Shown here: positions 1-9,374 of the stretch, in pieces
Position numbering within the stretch: the stretch's first letter is position 1
Layout: each line of letters begins with the position of its first letter
From: Candidatus Nanopelagicaceae bacterium
GTDB lineage: Bacteria > Actinomycetota > Actinomycetes > Nanopelagicales > Nanopelagicaceae
Direction of reading: 5' to 3'
Assembly (NCBI GenBank): GCA_023262125.1
Contig: JALRDT010000099.1
Location: 1 to 9,374 of the forward strand
DNA: 9,374 bases
Position numbers and translations under genes: made by a program
The notes under the pieces: model-generated
Databases searched by the model: none
Told to the model about the DNA's origin: nothing
What the model saw: the letters and a program-made list of their open reading frames with translations, nothing else

Positions 1-1871
1 ACATCATCTTCAGGTGGACCAGCAAAAACCATTGTTAACCTGATTGCATCAACGCCGTGGTTTTGTAGTTCATCAGATAAACGAACCAAGTTGCCTCGAG
101 ACTTTGACATAGCAGAGCCATCCATGATGACCATGCCTTGATTAAGAAGACGTGTGAACGGTTCATTGAATTTAACCATTCCCATGTCAAATAAAACTTT
201 GGTGAAGAAGCGGCTGTAAAGGAGGTGCAAAATAGCGTGCGTTACGCCGCCCACGTATTGATCAACTGGCAACCATTCTTCGATTTTCTTCTGATCAAAA
301 GGAGCATCTGGATTAGTTGGGTCTGCATAACGTAAGTAGTACCAAGATGAATCAACGAAAGTATCCATGGTATCTGCATCGCGTTTTGCATTAGCTCCAC
401 ATTTAGGACAAGGTGTATTTACCCAATCTTCTGCTGCACCTAGCGGAGAACTTCCCTTCGGCTTTAAATCTAAGCCGGCCGCTGGCGGCAACTTAACTGG
501 AAGCTGGTCTAGCGGAACCGGTACTTCTCCGCACTTTGAGCAATGAATAATTGGAATTGGTGTACCCCAATAACGTTGACGAGAAATTAACCAATCGCGT
601 AGACGATAATTATTTGATGCCTTTGCTAAGTGCTTTGTTTCAAGAATCGAAATAATCTTTGCAATAGCTTCGGCCTTTTTTAAGCCATTAAGTTCGCCAG
701 AATTAATTAGCTTGCCATCCCCGCCAGTCGCAACACCAGATACTGAAGGATCTTCTTCTCCGGTCTCAACAACAACACGCACTGGAAGATTCATGGCTTT
801 TGCAAAATCCAAATCGCGTTGATCATGTGCCGGTACCGCCATAATTGCGCCAGTTCCGTAATCAGCTAGAACGTAATCAGAAGCCCAAATCGGCAATTTT
901 TCGCCATTTACTGGATTAATTGCATGGCGTTGCAAGAACACGCCAGACTTTGGTCGATCTGTAGCTAAACGTTCGATATCAGAAGCGGCGCGCACCTTCT
1001 CTAAATAAGCTTCAAATTCTGCTTTTGCTGGCGATGCACTTGCTAGTTCTGCAGCTAAATCTGAATCGGCGGCAACTACCATAAATGTTGCACCGTACAG
1101 AGTATCCGGACGAGTTGTGTAAATTGAAATCGGTTCAGTGCGACCTTCAATTTCAAAAGTTACGTTTGCACCAGAAGATCGTCCAATCCAGTTGCGCTGC
1201 ATTAACAACACTTTATCTGGCCACTTTCCTTCTAGCTGCGACATGTCATCAAGTAAGCGATCTGCATAATCAGTAATTTTGAAATACCACTGATTTAACT
1301 TCTTCTTGGTGACTGGGTTATCGCAACGTTCGCAGAGACCGGCAACTACTTGTTCGTTAGCTAAAACGGTTTGGCAATCTGGGCACCAATTGACGGCAGA
1401 ATCTTTTCGGTATGCAAGACCTCGTTCGTACATTTTAAGAAATAGCCATTGATTCCATTTGTAATATTCAGGATCGCAAGTATTAAAAACTCGATCCCAA
1501 TCAAACGAACATGCATAACGTCGCATTGATGCTTTCTGCACCGAAATATTTTCGTAAGTCCAACCAGAAGGTTCGATACCGCGTTTGATTGCTGCGTTCT
1601 CGGCTGGAAGTCCAAATGCATCCCAACCAATTGGATGCATCACGTTGAAACCTTTTTGCGCCCAATAACGAGCAATCACATCGCCAAGTGCATATGCTTC
1701 GGCGTGACCCATGTGTAAATCACCTGAAGGATATGGAAACATATCCAATACATATTTCTTAGGACGAGTATCGTCAGCGCGACCAGAGCGAAAAGGTGCA
1801 ATTTGATCCCAAATTGGCAACCATTTCTCTTGAACATAAGCGAAGTCGTACGCTTGATGTTCGGTACTCAT
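1..1871 (-). CDS. leuS: Leucyl-tRNA synthetase, 3' end cut off by the window
   Basis: Cytoplasmic class Ia aminoacyl-tRNA synthetase that charges tRNA-Leu with leucine and edits mischarged products. The frame is open for 623 codons from the ATG at 1871 to the left edge with no stop, so the C-terminal anticodon-binding part lies outside. The HIGH-type motif is HMGH at residues 53-56, after FPYPSG. A zinc-type Cys quartet is at 163, 166, 180 and 183, and a second at 444, 447, 488 and 491. The CP1 editing domain spans roughly 230-415 and holds TTRPDT (252-257, with the specificity Thr at 257) and HDQRD, whose Asp350 matches the conserved editing Asp. The KMSKS-type loop is AMSKS at 587-591. All core catalytic motifs are intact. 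An AAGGAG ribosome binding site lies 5 nt before the ATG. The gene starts only 21 nt after tRNA-Ala on the same strand. Confidence 0.97.
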   Translation of the reverse strand, partial: MSTEHQAYDFAYVQEKWLPIWDQIAPFRSGRADDTRPKKYVLDMFPYPSGDLHMGHAEAYALGDVIARYWAQKGFNVMHPIGWDAFGLPAENAAIKRGIEPSGWTYENISVQKASMRRYACSFDWDRVFNTCDPEYYKWNQWLFLKMYERGLAYRKDSAVNWCPDCQTVLANEQVVAGLCERCDNPVTKKKLNQWYFKITDYADRLLDDMSQLEGKWPDKVLLMQRNWIGRSSGANVTFEIEGRTEPISIYTTRPDTLYGATFMVVAADSDLAAELASASPAKAEFEAYLEKVRAASDIERLATDRPKSGVFLQRHAINPVNGEKLPIWASDYVLADYGTGAIMAVPAHDQRDLDFAKAMNLPVRVVVETGEEDPSVSGVATGGDGKLINSGELNGLKKAEAIAKIISILETKHLAKASNNYRLRDWLISRQRYWGTPIPIIHCSKCGEVPVPLDQLPVKLPPAAGLDLKPKGSSPLGAAEDWVNTPCPKCGANAKRDADTMDTFVDSSWYYLRYADPTNPDAPFDQKKIEEWLPVDQYVGGVTHAILHLLYSRFFTKVLFDMGMVKFNEPFTRLLNQGMVIMDGSAMSKSRGNLVRLSDELQNHGVDAIRLTMVFAGPPEDD

Positions 1872-1876
1872 CCGCT

Positions 1877-1882
1877 CTCCTT
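1877..1882 (-). promoter_or_regulatory. Shine-Dalgarno site of leuS
   Basis: AAGGAG sits 5 nt before the leuS ATG at 1871, inside the 21-nt spacer between the tRNA 3' end and leuS. It is the strongest ribosome binding site in the window and fixes the leuS start. The spacer has no room for a T-box or attenuator leader. Confidence 0.75.
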
Positions 1883-1892
1883 CAACTCTTTG

Positions 1893-1965
1893 TGGACCTG
1901 AGGGGACTTGAACCCCTGACCCCTTGCATGCCATGCAAGTGCGCTACCAGCTGCGCCACAGGCCC
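1893..1965 (-). tRNA. tRNA-Ala, anticodon GGC
   Basis: The 73-nt cloverleaf folds cleanly. The acceptor stem GGGCCTG pairs with CAGGTCC and includes the G3:U70 wobble pair that is the identity element for alanyl-tRNA synthetase. The D stem is GCGC/GCGC. The anticodon stem CTTGC/GCAAG encloses loop ATGGCAT with anticodon GGC at 1930-1932, reading GCC and GCU codons. The T arm is AGGGG-TTCAAGT-CCCCT. The discriminator is A at 1893. The genomic sequence continues CAAAG, so the CCA end is not encoded and must be added enzymatically. It lies about 40 nt after the histidine phosphatase gene and 21 nt before leuS, on the same strand as both. No terminator is visible on either side, so it is probably cut out of a longer transcript. 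Confidence 0.97.
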
Positions 1966-1986
1966 AATAACTAGCAACAGGCAGAA

Positions 1987-1992
1987 ATTCTA
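1987..1992 (-). promoter_or_regulatory. Candidate -10 box for tRNA-Ala (and leuS)
   Basis: TAGAAT matches five of six bases of the bacterial -10 consensus. It would place a transcript start near 1980, about 15 nt before the tRNA 5' end. It lies in the only real intergenic gap of this part of the window (1966-2005). No convincing TTGACA-like -35 box is found 16-18 nt upstream. This is a weak candidate resting on one hexamer in AT-rich DNA; read-through from the genes upstream is equally possible. Confidence 0.3.
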
Positions 1993-2005
1993 CAAGCGAA
2001 TAAAA

Positions 2006-2659
2006 CTATTTCTCGCCACCTGATTCTTCACCAAAAATTGGCTCAGGAAGCGAGCCAGAATTATGTTCTACCAAATTCCACCCTTTCGGAGTTGTGGAAA
2101 TTATCGACCAGGCTGCATTTGATAACCCGCCGATTGAGCCCCAAGTTGTCATAGGCAGATTTAACATCGATCCAAGAATGCAACGAGCAGTTCCGCCATG
2201 AGTTGCAACTACTAAAGTTTGATTGGTTTTCCCCTCTAAAGCTTCATAAATGGCTGCAGTTGCTCGAGCCGCTACATCACTTCTGCGTTCACCCACATCA
2301 CCAGCTGGATTGTCATCACCGTCAATCCACCGAATGAAGTTTTCGATATCAGTTTCGCGAATTACATCACCGGTTTTGCCTTCCCAATTTCCGCCATCGG
2401 TTTCACGTAGTCGCTTATCTTTTTTAATTTCTAAACCAATTAAATCGGCAAGAGCTTTAGCTGTTGAATAAGCTCTAGATAAATCACTTGAAATTATCTG
2501 GGTTGGTGATAATCCAGTCAATAATTTTCCGGCTCTAGTAACTTGTGAAATTCCAGTTTCGTTTAAAGGAATATCTGTAGAACCTTGGAAACGATTGGCA
2601 ATATTCCAATCAGTTTGGCCATGTCGCCATAGAACTATCTTGTTATGACTGTGACTCAT
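2006..2659 (-). CDS. Histidine phosphatase superfamily protein (phosphoglycerate-mutase-like, GpgP-like)
   Basis: A 217-aa cytosolic phosphatase of the histidine phosphatase superfamily. The signature WRHGQT is at residues 11-16 and gives the phospho-acceptor His13 with Arg12. Arg62 lies in SSDLSRAYST, the catalytic acid region is LRETDGGNWEG (about 84-94), and the second active-site histidine is His154 in ATHGG. From memory, the pattern and position after nadD and rsfS match Mycobacterium tuberculosis Rv2419c, a glucosyl-3-phosphoglycerate phosphatase. The substrate here cannot be read from sequence, and other sugar-phosphate or broad-specificity phosphatase roles remain open. The C-terminal 25 or so residues after the core are polar and probably disordered. 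The ATG at 2659 follows the rsfS stop by 6 nt. Its ribosome site (GAGG at 2664-2667) overlaps the rsfS TGA, implying coupled translation. Confidence 0.9.
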   Translation of the reverse strand: MSHSHNKIVLWRHGQTDWNIANRFQGSTDIPLNETGISQVTRAGKLLTGLSPTQIISSDLSRAYSTAKALADLIGLEIKKDKRLRETDGGNWEGKTGDVIRETDIENFIRWIDGDDNPAGDVGERRSDVAARATAAIYEALEGKTNQTLVVATHGGTARCILGSMLNLPMTTWGSIGGLSNAAWSIISTTPKGWNLVEHNSGSLPEPIFGEESGGEK

Positions 2660-2665
2660 TTTTCC

Positions 2666-3028
2666 TCACCTAGATTCATCAATATGCAAAGGTATAGTCG
2701 GGCAATCATTCCATAGTCGATCCAGCATGTAATATCTACGCAAATTCTCAGATTGAATATGCACCACCAAGTCTGAGTAATCAATCAATATCCACTCTTC
2801 GCCATTTTCACGACGAACTGGCTTTTCATTAATCTCTTTTAGTTTTTCTTCTATTTCATCCGCAATTGCTTCAACCTGCTTAGGGTTGTTTCCAGACACA
2901 ATTAGAAATGCTTCGGAAAGTAAGCTCTGATCCGAGAGATCTATAGCCACTAAATCGGTGCCCAATTTATTTACCGCAGCTTGTGCTGCAATATCTAACT
3001 CTTTACGCACCAATTCACTTACTGGCAT
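2666..3028 (-). CDS. rsfS: Ribosomal silencing factor RsfS
   Basis: A 120-aa protein of the RsfS/YbeB/Iojap family, which binds ribosomal protein uL14 on the 50S subunit and blocks joining with the 30S subunit under nutrient limitation. Family hallmarks are seen: AFLIVSGNNPKQVEAIADEI (about 40-59) and EEWILIDYSDLVVHI (about 77-91), followed by the LRRYYMLDRLW end region (96-106). The start chosen is the ATG at 3028. It has a ribosome site AAAGGAAG at 3033-3040 and gives the usual family N-terminus and length. A longer in-frame ATG at 3076 would add 16 residues, overlap nadD by 62 nt and has no family support. The gene overlaps the nadD 3' end by 14 nt, the common actinobacterial nadD-rsfS order. 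Confidence 0.95.
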   Translation of the reverse strand: MPVSELVRKELDIAAQAAVNKLGTDLVAIDLSDQSLLSEAFLIVSGNNPKQVEAIADEIEEKLKEINEKPVRRENGEEWILIDYSDLVVHIQSENLRRYYMLDRLWNDCPTIPLHIDESR

Positions 3029-3578
3029 ATAACTTCCTTTCGGTAATGAACTTTCGAACGCTCGGAGAAATTCCATTTAATTGACTATCGCTTCTGACTT
3101 GCGTTGCTGAGATGTCCAGCGCACCAATATCAATGCCATCGCCATTATCTCCTGGGCGATCAATAACGATAAAACTAACTTTTTCTTGAAGCTCTTCGTG
3201 TCGATGCCATTTAGTTAAGTTGGCATAAGCATCACTGCCGATAATCCAATAGAGCTCTTTCTCTCCTACATGTAATTTTTCTATCTCTTCGACGGTGTCG
3301 ATTGCAAAACTTGGGCCGGTTCTTTTGATTTCAATATCGCTGACTGAGACAAGTTCTTTAATTCCCGTTGGCAGATCTCCAATGGCTAATTTGCACATTT
3401 CATATCTGATTGCACCTTCTACAGTCGGATCAGATTCTCGAAGTAACGGTTGGCCGGCGGGAATCAAAATAATCTGATCAACTATTTTGCGTGAAAGCAA
3501 TTCAACGACGACTCGCAAATGTCCATTGTGGATGGGATCAAAGGTCCCTCCGTACAAACCAATTCTCTTAACGGTCAA
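3015..3578 (-). CDS. nadD: Nicotinate-nucleotide adenylyltransferase
   Basis: A 187-aa enzyme that joins nicotinate mononucleotide and ATP to give deamido-NAD, the step before NAD synthetase. The nucleotidyltransferase signature GGTFDPIHNGH is at residues 10-20. WIIGSDAYANLTKWHRHEEL (111-130) is the conserved substrate-binding segment. ISATQVR (156-162) is the C-terminal ISxTxxR motif. The length is normal for the family. The start is a TTG at 3578. An in-frame TAA at 3588-3590 lies just four codons upstream with no other start between, and a later start would destroy the GGTFDP motif. No Shine-Dalgarno site precedes the TTG. It overlaps the end of the small membrane-protein gene by 11 nt, so coupled reinitiation is the likely mode. 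The 3' end overlaps rsfS by 14 nt. Confidence 0.95.
   Translation of the reverse strand: MTVKRIGLYGGTFDPIHNGHLRVVVELLSRKIVDQIILIPAGQPLLRESDPTVEGAIRYEMCKLAIGDLPTGIKELVSVSDIEIKRTGPSFAIDTVEEIEKLHVGEKELYWIIGSDAYANLTKWHRHEELQEKVSFIVIDRPGDNGDGIDIGALDISATQVRSDSQLNGISPSVRKFITERKLYASK
3033..3040 (-). promoter_or_regulatory. Shine-Dalgarno site that sets the rsfS start
   Basis: AAAGGAAG lies 4 nt before the ATG at 3028 and within the nadD coding region. It supports this start over the longer in-frame ATG at 3076. Confidence 0.6.
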
Positions 3579-3684
3579 GACGCAGAGTTAAATAAAGCAG
3601 CAGAGTTAAAATTCCAAAAGTGGTCAATCCAAAAACTATTGGGTGCTGTGGTAACTCTCTTGTGGCTTCTTGTAGATGGAACAT
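3568..3684 (-). CDS. Small one-pass membrane protein, 38 aa, between ligA and nadD
   Basis: An ATG at 3684 opens a 38-codon frame ending in TAA at 3568-3570. It fills almost the entire gap between ligA and nadD. The protein has a polar start (MFHLQEATRELPQHP), then an uninterrupted hydrophobic stretch at about residues 16-34 (IVFGLTTFGILTLLLYLTL). It ends in RLDR, positive charges that suggest the C-terminus faces the cytoplasm. I recall similar short membrane proteins of unknown function just upstream of nadD in other actinobacteria, which supports a real gene; this could not be checked here. It starts 9 nt after the ligA stop, in the same frame, without a well-spaced Shine-Dalgarno site. 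It overlaps nadD by 11 nt. The function is unknown. Confidence 0.72.
   Translation of the reverse strand: MFHLQEATRELPQHPIVFGLTTFGILTLLLYLTLRLDR
3582..3610. repeat. 11-bp direct repeat with 18-bp period upstream of nadD
   Basis: GCAGAGTTAAA occurs at 3582-3592 and again, identically, at 3600-3610. Both copies lie inside the small membrane-protein gene, where the same bases encode Leu-Thr-Leu twice within its hydrophobic segment. The coding explanation is probably enough. A role as paired operator half-sites before nadD cannot be excluded. Confidence 0.8.
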
Positions 3685-3693
3685 GCCTAAATA

Positions 3694-6772
<3,079 letters not shown>

Positions 6773-6776
<4 letters not shown>

Positions 6777-7894
6777 TTTGCTAACCGAGCCTTTTCAACT
6801 ACGCCAGGCAATACTTCTAATACTCGTTTTATATCCGCTTCTGTACTTTGCGCGCCAAGTGAAAGTCTTAAAGTTCCGATTGCTTCATCTTCAGTGCGTC
6901 CCAATGCAATTAATACATGACTTGGCCGATGAACTCCGGCGCTACACGCAGACCCCGTTGAACAGGCTATTCCCTCCATGTCCATCAGTAGTAGAAGAGT
7001 TTCACCTTTAGTGCCTGGAAAAGAGACGTTAACAATTCCTGGTAATGCATTTTTTGGTGTATTGATTAATGCATTAGGAATTGAATTTTTTATCCCAGTT
7101 ATCAATTGATCGCGTAAGGCTGAAACAGCATCAGTTGGATATGATGTTAATGCTGCCGCGAATGCACATATGGCTGGAGCATTTAATGTGCCACTTCTGA
7201 TTTCTCGTTCTTGACCGCCACCGTGAAGCAGCGCCGGTATATCGAAACCACGTTTTAAAACGAGTGCGCCTACGCCCACAGGGCCGCCTACTTTATGTGC
7301 ACTTAATGTTAGTGCAGTTAATCCTTTGAATGAGACCGGAACTTTTACAAGGGATTGCACAGCGTCGCAATGCACTGGAATATTTCCGGCAATCTTTAAT
7401 ACCTCATCAATTGGTTGTAGCGCACCGATTTCATTATTTGAATGCATAACTGAGATAAGTGCAATCTCGTGACCACGTTTTGAAACTAAATCTTTCAAGA
7501 AATCTAAATTGACTATGCCGTCGCTGGTGATTGGTATCTGAATTAATTCAGCACCCTCTTTTTCAACTAACCACTCGGCTGGTTCTAGAACTGCTTTATG
7601 TTCGAAACTGGAAATTACTACGACTTTTTTTCCGTTCTTCTGTTCTTTCCAAAAAAGCCCTTTAATCGCCAGATTATCCGCTTCGGTGCCGGATCCGGTA
7701 AAAATTACTTCGCTGGGTGCACAATTTATAAAGTTAGCAATCTTTTCACGAGCTTCTTCCAGGGCACGTCTTTGTTCTCTACCAAAGTTATGCAATGAAG
7801 ATGGATTACCAATTTGCTGCAATTGTTTGTTGAATTCAGCAAGGGCAATTTCAGAGATAGGCGTTGTCGCCGCATGATCTAAGTAGATTGCCAC
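6773..7894 (-). CDS. Class V cysteine desulfurase (IscS/NifS type)
   Basis: A 373-aa PLP enzyme that takes sulfur from cysteine as an enzyme persulfide and passes it on. Seen motifs are YLDHAATTP (4-12) at the N-terminus, the His99 region in SSFEHKAVL, and Asp177 in VHCDAVQS. The PLP-binding lysine is Lys201 in SAHKVGGPVGVG. The catalytic loop is CSTGSACSAG with nucleophile Cys317, a short class I-like loop. Placement before mnmA suggests sulfur delivery for tRNA thiolation, though Fe-S assembly is also possible. The start is a GTG at 7894, the first possible start after the etfA stop in this frame. No clear Shine-Dalgarno site precedes it. The gap to etfA is 9 nt, in the same frame. I give no symbol because iscS, nifS and related names cannot be separated on sequence alone. 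Confidence 0.95.
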
Positions 7895-7900
7895 TGCGAC

Positions 7901-7906
7901 ATTCTA
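7901..7906 (-). promoter_or_regulatory. Candidate leaderless -10 box overlapping the etfA stop codon
   Basis: TAGAAT (five of six bases of the -10 consensus) is followed by exactly 6 nt (GTCGCA) and then the GTG start of the cysteine desulfurase. That is the spacing expected if the G of GTG is the first base of the mRNA. Its first three bases are the etfA TAG stop. No good -35 box is seen, as is common for actinobacterial leaderless promoters. The missing Shine-Dalgarno site at this gene fits the idea. It would drive the desulfurase, mnmA and ligA separately from etfBA. Confidence 0.42.
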
Positions 7907-8710
7907 CTTGCGTGCGTTTATTAGCTCGCTCGCCTTCGTAAGTACGCTCGCTAAATCACCCACGATGCCAAAATCTGCTATTTCAAATAGTGGCGCTTCG
8001 GGGTCCTTATTAATTACGACAATAGTTTTAGATGTCTGCATGCCAGCCTTGTGCTGAATCGCTCCAGAGATTCCGCATGCCACGTAAAGATCAGGACTTA
8101 CGCTCTTACCAGTTTGGCCAACCTGCATATCGTGGCTACACCAGCCAGCATCTACCGCTGCACGTGAAGCTCCGATTGCAGCGCCAAGAGAGTCAGCAAA
8201 CTTTTCAACAGCTGACCAATCTCCATCTATTCCTCTTCCACCAGAGACCACAATTTTTGCCTCTGCTAATTCTGGTCTCGCGCCTTTTACCTTTGGCTTA
8301 ACAGTTTTGATAGTTACCAAAGAATTATCATCACCATCTAACTTAATAGTTTCTGGTATTTCGTTAGCTGGTTCTACTGAATTTGGGCGCAAAGTTATTA
8401 CTGGAATTCCTCGATTTACCTTTGCTTTTACGGTGTAACTGCCACCGAAGTTAGATTGTGTAGTGACAAAATTGCTATCTACTGCAATTGCATCTGTGAT
8501 TATTCCCGAATCTAATGCAATCGCGATACGAGCAGCAAATTCTTTGCCATCCATCGTTGCTGCAACAAAAACTGCGTCAAAGCTATTATTTTTTGCATAT
8601 TCAGCAACAGCTTTAGCAGATTTAGATTCAACTACTACGGCATCGCCTGCAGCGGCAACTAATTCTGCTGTAACTTTTGCGTTATCTGCTACGACTAGCA
8701 CTTTCCTCAT
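7904..8710 (-). CDS. etfA: Electron transfer flavoprotein alpha subunit, short form
   Basis: FAD-carrying subunit of the EtfAB heterodimer, which takes electrons from acyl-CoA and similar dehydrogenases. The C-terminal FAD domain (about 150-268) is canonical. It has IVVSGGRG (153-160), LGAAIGASRAAVDAGW (175-190), VGQTGKSVSPDLYVACG (197-213), ISGAIQHKAGMQTSK (214-228) and FEIADFGIVGDL (242-253). The N-terminal domain keeps VAATMDGKEFAAR (49-61) and VITLRPNSVEP (104-114). At 268 aa the protein is about 45-50 residues shorter than the usual 310-320. The missing part falls between the first beta strand and the VAATMDGKE segment. An in-frame TGA at 8723-8725 rules out an upstream extension. The start overlaps the etfB stop as ATGA and has a good ribosome site, AAAGGAA at 8717-8723. 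Confidence 0.95.
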   Translation of the reverse strand: MRKVLVVADNAKVTAELVAAAGDAVVVESKSAKAVAEYAKNNSFDAVFVAATMDGKEFAARIAIALDSGIITDAIAVDSNFVTTQSNFGGSYTVKAKVNRGIPVITLRPNSVEPANEIPETIKLDGDDNSLVTIKTVKPKVKGARPELAEAKIVVSGGRGIDGDWSAVEKFADSLGAAIGASRAAVDAGWCSHDMQVGQTGKSVSPDLYVACGISGAIQHKAGMQTSKTIVVINKDPEAPLFEIADFGIVGDLASVLTKASELINARK

Positions 8711-9374
8711 ATCAATTTCCTTTCAGCTAGGAAATTGACTAATTTCTCTGCAGCGCTTCCATCGTCTTCTATTTTTTGACCAGCGGCTTTTGGAGGTCTG
8801 GCATTAGCTTCCACAACTTCAGTTCCGGATTTAGCGCTACCAGTAATAGTAGATATCTCTTTCTTCTTAGCCGCCATGATGCCTTTGAAAGATGGATATC
8901 TTGGTTCATTTATTTTCTCTACAACCGAAATTACAGCCGGGAAATTTGCTTCCATTTCAACTTCGCCAGTATCGGTTATTCGATTTATAGAAATTTTCTT
9001 ACTTGTTGGATCGACAGAAACCTTATTTGCAAAAGTTAATTGTGCATGCCCAAGTCGTGCGCTGATCATCGCTGGAACAATGCTCATTCGAGCATCGGTA
9101 CTTTCAACTCCACTAATTACAAAGTCGTAGCCACCATCTGAAATTGCCTTTGCTAAAACTTCTGAAGTTGCCATCGCATCGGCACCAGCAAGTGATGGAT
9201 CGGTAATCACTATTGCGTTTGTGGCGCCCATCGATAAACCTTTACGAACCGCTTCCTGTGCACGAGTTGGCCCCATCGAAATTAGAGTGATTGTGTGTTC
9301 GCCACCGTCATCAGTGGTTCCGCCATTTGCTTCACAAATTCGAAGTGCCTCTTCGATTGCATATTCATCTAGAT
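8707..9374 (-). CDS. etfB: Electron transfer flavoprotein beta subunit, 5' end cut off by the window
   Basis: AMP-binding subunit partnering EtfA. The frame is open from the right edge, where it already reads LDEYAIEEALRI, a segment normally about 40 residues into the protein, so only the extreme N-terminus is missing. The visible part has 221 codons plus stop. Family features include SMGATNAIVITDPSLAGADA, the nucleotide-binding region VISGVESTDARMSIVPAMIS, and the EtfB signature region EANFPAVISVVEKINEPRYP followed by SFKGIMAAKKK. The C-terminus (about 45 residues, ending NFLAERKLI) is the arm that usually wraps around EtfA. The internal ATG at 9276 is not the start, because homologous sequence continues upstream of it. 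The stop overlaps the etfA start (ATGA). Confidence 0.96.
   Translation of the reverse strand, partial: LDEYAIEEALRICEANGGTTDDGGEHTITLISMGPTRAQEAVRKGLSMGATNAIVITDPSLAGADAMATSEVLAKAISDGGYDFVISGVESTDARMSIVPAMISARLGHAQLTFANKVSVDPTSKKISINRITDTGEVEMEANFPAVISVVEKINEPRYPSFKGIMAAKKKEISTITGSAKSGTEVVEANARPPKAAGQKIEDDGSAAEKLVNFLAERKLI

Noticed and set aside
1872..2005. T-box riboswitch or terminator around tRNA-Ala and leuS
   Set aside because: The spacer before leuS is only 21 nt, and the 40 nt before the tRNA shows no stable hairpin followed by a T run.
3028..3076. Longer RsfS start at the ATG at 3076
   Set aside because: It lies deep inside nadD, adds 16 residues with no family match, and the ATG at 3028 has a well-placed AAAGGAAG site and the normal family N-terminus.
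3591..3625. TTGGAA-17 nt-TATTTA as a nadD promoter inside the small gene
   Set aside because: The -10 matches only three of six bases and all of it is explained as coding sequence for the hydrophobic segment.
7904..8725. Short EtfA explained by a wrong start or a frameshift
   Set aside because: An in-frame TGA lies just upstream, the ATG has a good ribosome site and overlaps the etfB stop, and both ends of the protein align with the family in one frame.

Overview
This window looks like a compact stretch of chromosome from a low-GC actinobacterium. The proteins have actinobacterial features. EtfA ends in the FAD-domain block typical of actinobacterial FixB. MnmA carries the NPCLRCNEKIKF form of its active site. 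NadD, RsfS and a GpgP-like histidine phosphatase are arranged as in Mycobacterium. The DNA is AT-rich by eye and the genes overlap or nearly touch. This fits a streamlined planktonic lineage such as the freshwater acI group (Nanopelagicales). That assignment is inference; no 16S or other phylogenetic marker search was possible.

Everything real is on the minus strand, so the genes read from right to left. They are etfB (right edge, 5' end missing), etfA, a class V cysteine desulfurase, mnmA, ligA, a 38-residue one-pass membrane protein, nadD, rsfS, a histidine phosphatase, tRNA-Ala(GGC), and leuS (left edge, 3' end missing). Junctions are extremely tight. There are ATGA overlaps at etfB/etfA, desulfurase/mnmA and mnmA/ligA. 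Gaps of 9 nt follow etfA and ligA, and there are short overlaps around nadD. The only non-coding stretches of note are about 40 nt before the tRNA and 21 nt between the tRNA and leuS. No gene-free stretch reaches 300 bases, and I see no clear terminator, so the whole window may be one or a few overlapping transcription units.

Functionally there are three blocks. EtfBA is the electron-carrying flavoprotein of acyl-CoA and related dehydrogenases. The cysteine desulfurase and MnmA form a sulfur relay that thiolates wobble uridine 34 of tRNAs, followed by the NAD+-dependent DNA ligase. The last block combines NAD synthesis (NadD), ribosome silencing (RsfS), a phosphatase, an alanine tRNA and leucyl-tRNA synthetase. 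NadD makes the precursor of the NAD+ that LigA consumes, but their adjacency may simply be a rearrangement junction.

I found no novel defence, mobile or biosynthetic system; this is housekeeping DNA. The points worth a second look are small. They are the unlisted 38-aa membrane protein gene, two matching stop-codon/promoter junctions that suggest leaderless transcription, a shortened EtfA, and a tRNA placed directly in the leader of leuS.
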